Assembly: GCF_900112025.1 (NCBI RefSeq)
Contig: NZ_FOKL01000003.1
Coordinates: 186,001 to 250,000 of the forward strand
Length of the DNA stretch: 64,000 bases
Direction of reading: 5' to 3'
DNA from: Janthinobacterium sp. 344
GTDB lineage: Bacteria > Pseudomonadota > Gammaproteobacteria > Burkholderiales > Burkholderiaceae_D
This document shows, piece after piece, positions 27,050 to 34,143 of this stretch (its first letter is position 1; every line of letters starts with the position of its first letter). The notes under the pieces were generated by a model, which saw only the letters and a list, made by a program, of their open reading frames with translations, did no database searches and had not been told where the DNA came from. The position numbers and the translations under genes were made by a program.

Positions 27050-27430
27050 TCAGGACCCCATATAGTTGTACTGCAGCCGCGGCGCGTCGTCGGGGCCGGA
27101 CATTTCCAGGTGCAGGATCGCCTCGGCCGGCCGGCCGTCGGCCAGCAGCAGGCATTCGAGGCCCAGCGTGCCGCCCTGCGTGGCGTACACATCGACGGGC
27201 GGCCTTGCGCCCTTGCCGGGCGCGAAAGCCGTCGCCAGCGGCGCCAGCGACAGGGCCTGGCCCGCCGCCACATAACTGTCGAGCATTTCGACCAGTTCCT
27301 CAGCCAGCGCGGGCGACATGGCCCGGTCGCGCTGCAGCGCAACAGGATCGCGCCGGTCCAGCGTCTCCACGAACGCCGTGGCCAGCGCATGTGCCTGCCG
27401 CCGCCGGGCGTCGCTCACTGCCTTTTCCAT
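27050..27430 (-). CDS. Hypothetical protein coupled to the Imm33-like gene
   Basis: A 126-residue soluble protein of unknown function. An N-terminal helical half (ARRRQAHALATAFVETLDRRD) is followed by a beta-rich C-terminus ending ECLLLADGRPAEAILHLEMSG and LQYNYMGS, which resembles small DUF7668-type proteins, though I am unsure. GGAAGG precedes the ATG at proper distance. It is first in a two-gene operon with the Imm33-like gene, suggesting a shared role. Confidence 0.55.
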   Translation of the reverse strand: MEKAVSDARRRQAHALATAFVETLDRRDPVALQRDRAMSPALAEELVEMLDSYVAAGQALSLAPLATAFAPGKGARPPVDVYATQGGTLGLECLLLADGRPAEAILHLEMSGPDDAPRLQYNYMGS

Positions 27431-27763
27431 GCATCGCCTTCCAATGTTTCACCGGGCGCCATTATAGTGCGTCGCCACGCTTTCCTGCCATTCATTTGCC
27501 CGAATAATCGCGCCGCATGCACCGCAATAGTGCAGCGCAATAATATACCGCCGGCCAGATATTTAAATCATGCAATTTTAATTTATCAAATGCCAATAAC
27601 ATGAAAGCCACGCGTGATATTTGGTGAGTTTCTTCAAAAATATATCCCCGCGCACGTTTCATATTCAAGTTGACGCCTATTTATTCCAGCGCTAATATCG
27701 ACTGGCCATACACCATGGCATACAGCGCAAGCAGTACTTAACCATCACAAGAGGATAGTACAC
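27431..27763. other. Intergenic region, divergent operon to RiPP precursors
   Basis: A 333-base gap between the divergent immunity-like operon and the first precursor gene. It is clearly lower in GC than its surroundings, with runs such as ATTTAAATCATGCAATTTTA around 27559-27580. It contains the promoter described at 27670-27698 and no convincing open frame. Low GC here could reflect acquisition of the cluster from elsewhere or a strong regulated promoter. Confidence 0.6.
27670..27698 (+). promoter_or_regulatory. Sigma-70 promoter for RiPP precursor 1
   Basis: TTGACG (27670-27675), a 17-base spacer and TAATAT (27693-27698): five of six matches at -35 and a good -10 at ideal spacing. Transcription would begin near 27705, giving a leader of about 59 bases ahead of the precursor 1 ATG at 27764. 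Confidence 0.65.
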
Positions 27764-27949
27764 ATGCAAAACCAACCAAAATTGTTCGCTTTCAAGCTCG
27801 CTGAGAAACAGGTTTCAACCCCGCCTGCGCCACCCGCCGAATGGAAAGCACGCGACGGCGTCGCCCTCGCCGGTTGCAGCGAGGTCGAACGCTTCCAGTA
27901 CCGCTACAGTTCCACCGTCAATTCCCGCGATACCGGCCAGTTCTGCTGA
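27764..27949 (+). CDS. RiPP precursor peptide 1 (two-cysteine graspetide-like family)
   Basis: A 61-residue peptide. Leader-like residues 1-26 include KLFAFKLAEKQ (6-16), comparable in position and character to the PFFARFL helix that ATP-grasp ligases of microviridin type recognise. The core-like half has W27, D31 in KARDGVALAGC, C38, a QYRYSS segment, D56 and a C-terminal QFC (C61). W, D-G-V-A, A-G-C, Q-Y-R, S, D-x-G and the final aromatic-Cys are shared with the two following peptides. AGAGGA lies nine bases before the ATG. Precursor function is inferred from paralogy, size and the maturation genes downstream. Confidence 0.8.
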   Translation: MQNQPKLFAFKLAEKQVSTPPAPPAEWKARDGVALAGCSEVERFQYRYSSTVNSRDTGQFC

Positions 27950-28097
27950 CCGCCTTACCAGCTTCCATTCAATTGATAGCGGGAATCTCATTTAATTCCC
28001 GATGCCAGCATGCTTGCGCCAATTACGGCGCAGTTTCTCCCTGCGCGCGCAATTATTATCAGCGAAACCTTATTTTAAAAACTTCCTGATTTACTGA

Positions 28098-28126
28098 TTG
28101 ACGCGGCGTTTTTTAAAAATTAACAT
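28098..28126 (+). promoter_or_regulatory. Sigma-70 promoter for RiPP precursor 2
   Basis: TTGACG (28098-28103), 17-base spacer, TAACAT (28121-28126). The -35 hexamer and spacing are identical to the promoter before precursor 1, suggesting that each of the first two precursors has its own promoter and that promoter and gene were duplicated together. Confidence 0.5.
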
Positions 28127-28190
28127 TTGCCAGCCAAATCCACTGGCATTCAAAACAAGCGCTACTTCACCATCACAAGAGGAGAGTACG

Positions 28191-28379
28191 ATGCAAAACC
28201 AAACCAAGTTATTCGCATTCAAACTGGCCGAAAAACAGGCTCAAAAACCAGCGGCGGCTGCCACCGCCTGGAAAGTGCGGGACGGTGTTGCCGTGGCTGG
28301 CTGCACGCTGGTCGGCGTCCACGATCAATACCGCGACTCCCCCCGCCTCAAGCCCATCGACGGGGGCCAGTACTGCTGA
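28191..28379 (+). CDS. RiPP precursor peptide 2
   Basis: A 62-residue paralogue of precursor 1. It keeps KLFAFKLAEKQ in the leader and, in the core, W27, R30-D31-G32, C38 in VAVAGCT, QYRDS, D57 in IDGGQYC and terminal C62. The spacer between leader and core is Ala-rich (AAAATA) and not conserved, as expected for a cleavage linker. The 5' region (28156-28203: GAGGAG ribosome site and the first codons) is nearly identical to that of precursor 1 (27728-27776), evidence of tandem duplication. Confidence 0.8.
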   Translation: MQNQTKLFAFKLAEKQAQKPAAAATAWKVRDGVAVAGCTLVGVHDQYRDSPRLKPIDGGQYC

Positions 28380-28397
28380 TCATCGCCGCGTCGCCAC

Positions 28398-28417
28398 CCC
28401 CGCCCGGCGCGGGGTTT
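28398..28417 (+). terminator. Weak terminator-like hairpin after precursor 2
   Basis: CCCCGC (28398-28403), a five-base loop, GCGGGG (28409-28414) and only three T. It lies 18 bases after the precursor 2 stop and may reduce read-through. A second hairpin with stem GCACGGC/GCCGTGC is near 28453-28470, without a T run. Confidence 0.4.
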
Positions 28418-28519
28418 CCCACCCTCCCGTCTATGCACTGACGCCAAGCGCGGCACGGCGTTAGCCGTGCGCGCTTCAGGAATAGGCGGGATGCCAACCA
28501 TCACAGGAAGACAGAAACC

Positions 28520-28717
28520 ATGCAGAAACAGAATCAGAATCAGACAAAATTGTTCGCATTCAAACTGGCGGAGCAAAAGGAACAGGACAAGCCTGCCATG
28601 CCGGCGCCCTGGAAGGTGCGCGACGGTGTCGCCGTGGCCGGCTGCACGGCTGTCGACAGCGAGGAGCAATACCGCTATTCGCGTATCGGTGCGAGTGACG
28701 GCGGCGATTTCTGCTGA
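28520..28717 (+). CDS. RiPP precursor peptide 3
   Basis: A 65-residue paralogue with an N-terminal Gln/Asn insertion (MQKQNQNQ) before TKLFAFKLAE. The core half keeps W31, D35 in KVRDGVAVAGC, C42, QYRYS, D60 and terminal C65 in GGDFC. Between C42 and QYR the sequence is free (TAVDSEE) and differs in each copy, while anchors are fixed, the pattern expected of a modified core with variable loops. The ribosome site AGGA sits in a region still recognisably similar to that of the other two copies. Confidence 0.8.
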   Translation: MQKQNQNQTKLFAFKLAEQKEQDKPAMPAPWKVRDGVAVAGCTAVDSEEQYRYSRIGASDGGDFC

Positions 28718-28735
28718 TATTGGCGCCCGCTGAAA

Positions 28736-28759
28736 GCCTTGCCCTGGCAGGGCTTTTTT
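28736..28759 (+). terminator. Terminator/attenuator between precursors and maturation genes
   Basis: GCCTTGCC (28736-28743) pairs with GGCAGGGC (28746-28753; innermost pairs open to form the loop), followed by six T (28754-28759). It lies 18 bases after the precursor 3 stop and 25 bases before the ATP-grasp gene. Partial read-through would give many precursor transcripts and fewer enzyme transcripts, common in RiPP operons. Confidence 0.8.
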
Positions 28760-28784
28760 CTTTTCTTTCGCTGCAGGGTCCTGA

Positions 28785-29798
28785 ATGCACAAAAAGATTT
28801 TGATTATCAGCCATAGCGGCGACTTGCATGCCGACCTGGTCACTGCCATCCTGGCGCAACGGGGCCATGCGCCCTTCCGCATCAACCTCGACGCCTTTCC
28901 CCGCGATTACCAGCTGAGCCAGACGGTGCAACATGGCCAGGCTGGCGCGCGCGTGCGCCTGCTGCCCGACGGCGACTGGCTGGACCTGCGGCAAGTGGGC
29001 GCCGTGTGGCTGCGCAAGCCTGCCGAGTACGCCTATGCCAGCGCCGACCTGACGGCGCAGGAACGCGCCTACGCCAAGCTGGAAACCCGGCAAGCCATCT
29101 TCAGCGTGCTGTACGCGCTCGATTGCTACTGGCTCAGCCATCCGCTGGCCCTGCGCGGCGCGCAGTGGAAAGGCGAGCAGCTGGCGCGCGCCGCACGCAT
29201 GGGCTTCCGCGTGCCCGCCAGCGTGATCACCAACGTGGCCGACGATGTGCGTGCCCTGCGCGCCGCCGTTGACGGTCCCATCATTTTCAAGGCCATGTCC
29301 ACGCCCAGCCTGGCCGCCGAAGCCGTGGAGGGCGCCGAACGGGTCAGCCGCGGCATCGGCACCACCATCGTCGACGATGCCATGCTGGACAGCCTCGATG
29401 CCGTCAGCGAACTGAGTTGCCAGTTCCAGGAATACATCGCCAAGCAATACGAGCTGCGCATCACCGTCATCGGCAAGCGCCTGTTTGCCGCGCGCCTGTA
29501 TTCGCAGGACGATGCCCGCACGGCCGTCGATTCGCGCGACATGTCGGCCCCCATCCGCTACGAGGCCTGCACCTTGCCCGACGACATACGCCAGCGCTGC
29601 CTCGATTTCGTCCACAGCTATGGCCTGGAATACGGCGCGCTGGACCTGATCGTCACGCCAGACGGCGAGTATGTTTTCCTGGAAAACAATCCGGTAGGCC
29701 AGTTCCTGTATGTCCAGCAACTGGTTCCCGCCCTGCCCCTGCTGGAAAGCGTGGCCGATACCCTGATCGAAGGAGCGCTATGCCACAGCCGGACCTGA
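28785..29798 (+). CDS. ATP-grasp peptide ligase (MvdC/MvdD-like graspetide maturase)
   Basis: A 337-residue ATP-grasp protein. The N-terminal domain opens with KKILIISHSGDLHADLVTAIL; LRKPAEYAYA and YWLSHPLALRGAQWKGEQLARAARMGFRVPAS are as in microviridin-type ligases. The ATP-grasp core has IIFKAMSTPS, QEYIAKQYELRITVIGKRLFAA and the Mg-binding FLENNPVGQFL (E300, N302). Relatives form ester or amide rings between Ser/Thr/Lys and Asp/Glu side chains of a precursor using ATP. The three small peptides just upstream are the likely substrates. It overlaps the protease gene by 19 bases. Confidence 0.85.
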   Translation: MHKKILIISHSGDLHADLVTAILAQRGHAPFRINLDAFPRDYQLSQTVQHGQAGARVRLLPDGDWLDLRQVGAVWLRKPAEYAYASADLTAQERAYAKLETRQAIFSVLYALDCYWLSHPLALRGAQWKGEQLARAARMGFRVPASVITNVADDVRALRAAVDGPIIFKAMSTPSLAAEAVEGAERVSRGIGTTIVDDAMLDSLDAVSELSCQFQEYIAKQYELRITVIGKRLFAARLYSQDDARTAVDSRDMSAPIRYEACTLPDDIRQRCLDFVHSYGLEYGALDLIVTPDGEYVFLENNPVGQFLYVQQLVPALPLLESVADTLIEGALCHSRT

Positions 29799-30658
29799 GC
29801 CAGCTCCCCGTCCACCTGCGCGCGCTGGAGCTGGCGCGCGACAGCCGCGCCATCGTCCTGGCCGCATCGCACCTGGACATGGAATTGCTGCCCGCCCTGT
29901 ATGAACTGTGCCAGGGGATCGGGCGCGTGCCCCGCCTCGACGTGGTGCTGCACGGACGCGGCGGCATCGTCAACGCGGCGCGCCGCATCGCCCTGGTGCT
30001 GCGCCAGCATGCGCGCCACCTGAGCTTTATCGTGCCCTTCCATTGCGAGTCGGCCGCCACCCTGCTGACCCTGGGCGCGGACGAGATCATCGCCGGCGAC
30101 CTGGCCCTGTTTTCGCCCATCGACCCGCAGCTCGACGGCGCCGAAGGCGGCGCGCTGTCCAGCCTGGACATCAAGCGCTTCGGCGACATGGCCCGGCAGT
30201 GGTTCGGCGTCGATGCCAGCGAGGCGCGCCAGCAGTCGCTCGCGCTGCTGTGCGGCAGCATCTTCCCGCCCTCGCTGACGGCCTTTTACCGCACCACCCT
30301 GGAACTGGCGCAGATCGGCGAGGAATTATTGGCCTGGCAATTGCCCGACGCCACGCAAGAGGCGCGGCGCGCCATCGTCGAGCAGCTGGTCAACGGCTAC
30401 CACTCGCACAACTATGCGCTGACGCGCGAAGAGCTGGCCGGCCTGGGCCTGACCATGGCGCGCGATGCGCAGGCCGAGCGCCTGGGATGGCTCATCTCGA
30501 CGCAGTTGCAGGCAAGCATAGGCGGCGCGTTGCGCAGCGCGCCCGATCAACCGTGGAACGACGCCCTGCTCGCCTCGCGCGATGGCGTGCAGCTGCGGTG
30601 CCAGCGCCCGGGCGGCTTCGCGCCCCTGTGGTCGACGGCTGGGCAGCCGCCATGCTGA
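29780..30658 (+). CDS. SDH-type Clp-fold serine protease, probable RiPP protease
   Basis: A 292-residue cytosolic protein of the serine dehydrogenase proteinase/ClpP-crotonase class. It shows VVLHGRGGIVNAARRIALVLRQH (oxyanion glycine region), the nucleophile in VPFHCESAATLLTLGADEII (S91, where family members usually have S-A-G) and the SPIDPQL signature (112-118). AGGAG precedes the ATG, which overlaps the end of the ATP-grasp gene. No other protease is in the locus and the exporter lacks a C39 domain, so removal of the leader by this protein is a reasonable hypothesis. Confidence 0.75.
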   Translation: MPQPDLSQLPVHLRALELARDSRAIVLAASHLDMELLPALYELCQGIGRVPRLDVVLHGRGGIVNAARRIALVLRQHARHLSFIVPFHCESAATLLTLGADEIIAGDLALFSPIDPQLDGAEGGALSSLDIKRFGDMARQWFGVDASEARQQSLALLCGSIFPPSLTAFYRTTLELAQIGEELLAWQLPDATQEARRAIVEQLVNGYHSHNYALTREELAGLGLTMARDAQAERLGWLISTQLQASIGGALRSAPDQPWNDALLASRDGVQLRCQRPGGFAPLWSTAGQPPC

Positions 30659-31212
30659 CGCCCTTGCTCGCCCCGTTCCTCGCCCCGTCGCTGGCCGCGC
30701 TGCTGTCCCAGGTGGCGCGCTATGTCATCGCCTTGCTGCTGCTGGCGGCCGGCGTGGGCAAGCTGCGCAGCTACGGCGCATTTCGCGGCAACCTGGCCAC
30801 CTCGTTCGGCCTGCCGCCAGCCACCGCCGCCCTGGCCGCGCCGGCCCTGGTGGCGGCCGAACTGCTGCTGGCCGCCTGGCTGCTGGCCGGGCCGCTGCCA
30901 GGCGCTGGCGCGCGCCTGCCCATGCTGCTGGCGCTCCTGCTGCTGGGCACGCTCACGGCCGTGCTGGCCTACCGCTACTTCACGCAAAACGTGGTGCGCT
31001 GCAGCTGCTTTGGCGAAGCGGCGCGGCCCGTGTCGCACTACGACCTGCTGCGCAACGTGCTGGTGGTCGCCATCAACGGCGCCTATTTTGCGCTGGCGCC
31101 GGATGCGGCCTTGCCTGCGTCGACGGCCTGGCTGGCCGCCGGCCTGGCCTCCATCGTCTGCGTGGCCGCCATTTCCCTGCACGACATCGCCACCTTGGCA
31201 AAGGCGCACTGA
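30652..31212 (+). CDS. MauE/DoxX-like redox membrane protein
   Basis: A 186-residue membrane protein with about four to five helices. The first helix region RYVIALLLLAAGVGKLRSYGAFRGNLATSF and the FTQNVVRCSCFGE loop (C117, C119) before a further helix match the MauE family, which takes part in disulfide formation of methylamine dehydrogenase subunits. It overlaps the protease gene by seven bases and the MauD-like gene by one. With the thioredoxin-like partner it could form or shuffle a disulfide between the two conserved cysteines of the precursors. Confidence 0.8.
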   Translation: MLTPLLAPFLAPSLAALLSQVARYVIALLLLAAGVGKLRSYGAFRGNLATSFGLPPATAALAAPALVAAELLLAAWLLAGPLPGAGARLPMLLALLLLGTLTAVLAYRYFTQNVVRCSCFGEAARPVSHYDLLRNVLVVAINGAYFALAPDAALPASTAWLAAGLASIVCVAAISLHDIATLAKAH

Positions 31213-31766
31213 TGGATTCCACGACTTTACAACTGGTGCTGGCGGCGCTGGCGTTTGCCATCGCGGGCAACGTGTGGCTGAGCCTGGCCGTGCTGCGCGC
31301 CAGCCGCCGCGAGCGCGTGCCGGCGCTGGCGCTGGAGCCGGGCGCATCCTTGCCCGCCGTCCAGGCCCGCCCCCTGCTGGGAGGCGCGCGCTGCCAGCCG
31401 GGCGCCCCGGGCCAGCCTGCCGTGCTGCTGTTCCTGGCCAGCCGCTGCCCCAAGTGCCAGGAAAAGCTGGCCGGCATCGAACAGTTGCTGCCGCTGGCAA
31501 GCGGCGCGGGACTGGCGCTGTGGCTGCTCAGCGAAGAACCGGCCCGCCGCCTGCGCGCCTTCTTGCCCGGCAACACCTTGCGGGCGGCGACGGCGCGCCT
31601 TGCCCTGCGCGACTACCGGCAACTCAATCCCACGATGAGTTCGCCCTCCTACGTCTTCGTCAACCACCTGGGCAGCGTGGAAGCGGCCGGCCTGATCGGT
31701 GATGCGGACTGGCTGGCCCTGGTCGAACAATTGCATGGCGATCGCGCCGAGGAGCGTGCCGCATGA
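31212..31766 (+). CDS. MauD-like membrane-anchored thioredoxin
   Basis: A 184-residue protein with one N-terminal membrane helix (LQLVLAALAFAIAGNVWLSLAVL) and a thioredoxin-fold domain placed outside. The active site is C79-P-K-C82 in LLFLASRCPKCQEKL; the cis-Pro region is likely MSSPSYVFV near residue 145. This is the layout of MauD, the partner of MauE. Start and stop overlap neighbours (ATG shares a base with the MauE stop; ATGA with the exporter), so it is tightly coupled. Likely job: disulfide chemistry on the exported peptide. Confidence 0.82.
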   Translation: MDSTTLQLVLAALAFAIAGNVWLSLAVLRASRRERVPALALEPGASLPAVQARPLLGGARCQPGAPGQPAVLLFLASRCPKCQEKLAGIEQLLPLASGAGLALWLLSEEPARRLRAFLPGNTLRAATARLALRDYRQLNPTMSSPSYVFVNHLGSVEAAGLIGDADWLALVEQLHGDRAEERAA

Positions 31767-33529
31767 ACAGCTTCGCCCCCCACCTGGAGCGCCTTCGCCT
31801 GCTGTACCCCGTGCGCTGGCGCATCGCCGCCGGCTTGCTGTGCATGGGCCTGACGGTGGCCGCACAGCTGGCTTTCCCGCAGGGCATCGCGTATTTCGTC
31901 GACAACGTGGCCGTCCTCACGCAGCGCGGCGTCACGCCCGGCATGGTCGCCGCCATGCTGGCCTTCAGCCTGCTGTACGCGCTGGCGTCGGCGGCCCGCT
32001 TCTATCTGCTGCAGTCGGGCGGCCACATGATCGTGATGGGCGTGCGACGGCGCCTGTTCGACGTGGTGATCAACCAGCCCATCGCCTTCTTCGACAAGCA
32101 CCATGGCGGCGAGCTCAATAGCCGCCTGACGTCGGACGTCTCGGCCCTGCATGAAAGCCTGACCATCGGCGCGGCCAATGCCTTGCGCTCGGTCGCCGTG
32201 TTTATCGGCGGCATCGCCATGCTGCTGCACCTGTCGCCCATGCTGAGCCTGCCCCTGGCCCTGTTCATTCCCATCAGCCTGTACTTCGGCAAATTAACCG
32301 GCAGTAATTACCGCCAGCGCGCGCGCGCCATTTCCACCAGCCTGGCCGCCAGCGGCAAGGTGGCGCAGGAGTATTTCGCCCATGCGCGCCTGGTGCAGGC
32401 GTTCAACCAGCAGGGCGGCGCCATGGCCCGCTACGCGCAAGCCATGCAGCAGCTGCTGGGCGTGTCGCTGGCCGGCACGCGGCTGCTGGCCGTGTTCCAG
32501 GGCGCGCAGGGCATGCTGGCCTTCGTTGCCCTGCTGACCACCCTGTGCTTCGGCGCCCACCTGATCGGCCAGGGCAGCCTGACGGTTGGCGAGCTGACGG
32601 CTTTCGTCATCTATGCCAGCATGGTGACGGACACGGCCGGTTCCATCAGCGAGTTCTGGAACACCTGGATGCGCACCATGGGCTCGACCGACCGCATCTT
32701 CGACATCCTGCGCAGCCACCGCCCCGTGCCCGCGGCGGCGCCGCAGCCGCCGCTGGCCGGCCATATCGCGCTGCGCGAGGTGCGCTTTTCCTACCCTGAA
32801 CGGACGCAGGCGACGGCGCTCGACGGCGTCAGCCTGGCCATCCGCGCGGGCGAGAAAATCGCCCTCGTGGGCGCGTCCGGCGCGGGAAAATCCACCATCG
32901 CCAGCCTGGTGCTGGGCCATTATCAGCCCGGCGCGGGCAGCCTGCTGTTCGACGGCATCGACGCGCGCACCTTCGGCGTGGCGCAATTGCGCCGGCAGAT
33001 GGCCGTGGTGGAGCAGGAACCGGCCCTGTTTTCCTGCAGCATCGCGGACAATATCGCCTTTGCCGTGCCGGACCGCGCCGTGACGCGCGCGGAAATGCAG
33101 GCGGCGGCGCGCCTGGCGCATGCGCACGATTTCATCACGGCCTTTCCGGACGGCTACGAGACCCTGGTGGGCGAACGGGGCGTGCAATTGTCGGGCGGGC
33201 AGAAGCAGCGCATCGCCATCGCCCGCGCCATCCTGCGCGCGCCGAAGATCCTGATCCTCGACGAAGCCACCAGCGCGCTGGACGCCGCCAGCGAACAGCT
33301 GGTGCAGCAAGCCCTCGATACCCTGATGCAAGGGCGCACCACCATCATCATCGCCCACCGTTTTTCCACCATCGTCAAGGCGGACCGCATCATCGTCATG
33401 GAGGATGGCAGGATCGGCCAGCAAGGCACGCATGCCGAGCTGCTGCGCGCGGGCGGCCAGTATGCGCGGCTGATGCAACAGCAGCTGTCGCAATTCCAGC
33501 AGTTGCATGACAATACGGCCACGCTGTAA
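31763..33529 (+). CDS. ABC exporter (permease-ATPase), probable RiPP exporter
   Basis: A 588-residue half-transporter: six transmembrane helices in residues about 20-310, then an ATPase domain with Walker A GASGAGKST, Q-loop in VVEQEPALFS, signature [14 protein letters not shown], Walker B ILILDEATSALD and H-loop IIIAHRFSTI. It begins directly with the membrane domain and has no N-terminal C39 peptidase, so leader cleavage must be done elsewhere. It overlaps the MauD-like gene by four bases and ends the operon. Homologues include MsbA/lipid and peptide exporters; peptide export is inferred from context. Confidence 0.88.
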   Translation: MNSFAPHLERLRLLYPVRWRIAAGLLCMGLTVAAQLAFPQGIAYFVDNVAVLTQRGVTPGMVAAMLAFSLLYALASAARFYLLQSGGHMIVMGVRRRLFDVVINQPIAFFDKHHGGELNSRLTSDVSALHESLTIGAANALRSVAVFIGGIAMLLHLSPMLSLPLALFIPISLYFGKLTGSNYRQRARAISTSLAASGKVAQEYFAHARLVQAFNQQGGAMARYAQAMQQLLGVSLAGTRLLAVFQGAQGMLAFVALLTTLCFGAHLIGQGSLTVGELTAFVIYASMVTDTAGSISEFWNTWMRTMGSTDRIFDILRSHRPVPAAAPQPPLAGHIALREVRFSYPERTQATALDGVSLAIRAGEKIALVGASGAGKSTIASLVLGHYQPGAGSLLFDGIDARTFGVAQLRRQMAVVEQEPALFSCSIADNIAFAVPDRAVTRAEMQAAARLAHAHDFITAFPDGYETLVGERGVQLSGGQKQRIAIARAILRAPKILILDEATSALDAASEQLVQQALDTLMQGRTTIIIAHRFSTIVKADRIIVMEDGRIGQQGTHAELLRAGGQYARLMQQQLSQFQQLHDNTATL

Positions 33530-33538
33530 AGTGGCGCC

Positions 33539-33940
33539 ATGAAAAAAACCTACCAGGGCAGCTGCCACTGCGGCGCCGTGCGCTTCGCTGCCGACATCGA
33601 CCTGGCCGCGCCCAGCGTGCGCTGCAACTGCTCGTTCTGCCTGAAGGTGCGCTGCTGGGCCAGCCAGGTGCCGCCCGGCGCGTTCCGCCTGCTGGCCGGC
33701 GAGGCGGACTTGAGCCAGTACCGCTTCGGCGCGCGCCGCGAAACCCATTATTTTTGCCGCCACTGCGGCGTGCGCCCGTTCGGCCGCGGCGACTCCCCGC
33801 GCAGCGGCCCGTTTGTCGGCATCAGCGTCAATTGCCTCGACGATGCCTCCATCGCCGAACTGGCGCAGGTGCCCCTCGTCTTTGTCGATGGCTTGCACGA
33901 CGCGTGGGAGGCGCCGCCGCGCGAGACGCGCTATCTGTAA
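33539..33940 (+). CDS. GFA-family zinc-binding protein
   Basis: A 133-residue protein of the glutathione-dependent formaldehyde-activating (GFA/CENP-V) fold. Zinc ligands are visible as CHCG at the N-terminus, CNCSFC about residue 30 and CRHCGVRPF about residue 75. Most bacterial members have no proven activity. It starts nine bases after the exporter stop, so it may be read from the RiPP operon, but nothing links it functionally. Confidence 0.82.
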   Translation: MKKTYQGSCHCGAVRFAADIDLAAPSVRCNCSFCLKVRCWASQVPPGAFRLLAGEADLSQYRFGARRETHYFCRHCGVRPFGRGDSPRSGPFVGISVNCLDDASIAELAQVPLVFVDGLHDAWEAPPRETRYL

Positions 33941-34143
33941 ACCATCTGCAATGTCATTGAGAAATGGTTGTCAATCACCACGGAGTTTTCCTACACGGAG
34001 GCAAGTGGTGTCCCTATGGCTAGGCCGGCCGCACGCAGCGAGAATGACCTCAACGGCGCAACACGGCGCCGGATGACAGCAGGAGCATCCGCCACGCCAT
34101 ACGGCATGCGGATGATCATTCATCAACCATAGGGGAAATGACC

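Noticed and set aside
33941-33970. AACCAT...ATGGTT inverted repeat after the GFA gene
   Set aside because: Six-base arms with an 18-base loop and no T run; expected by chance.
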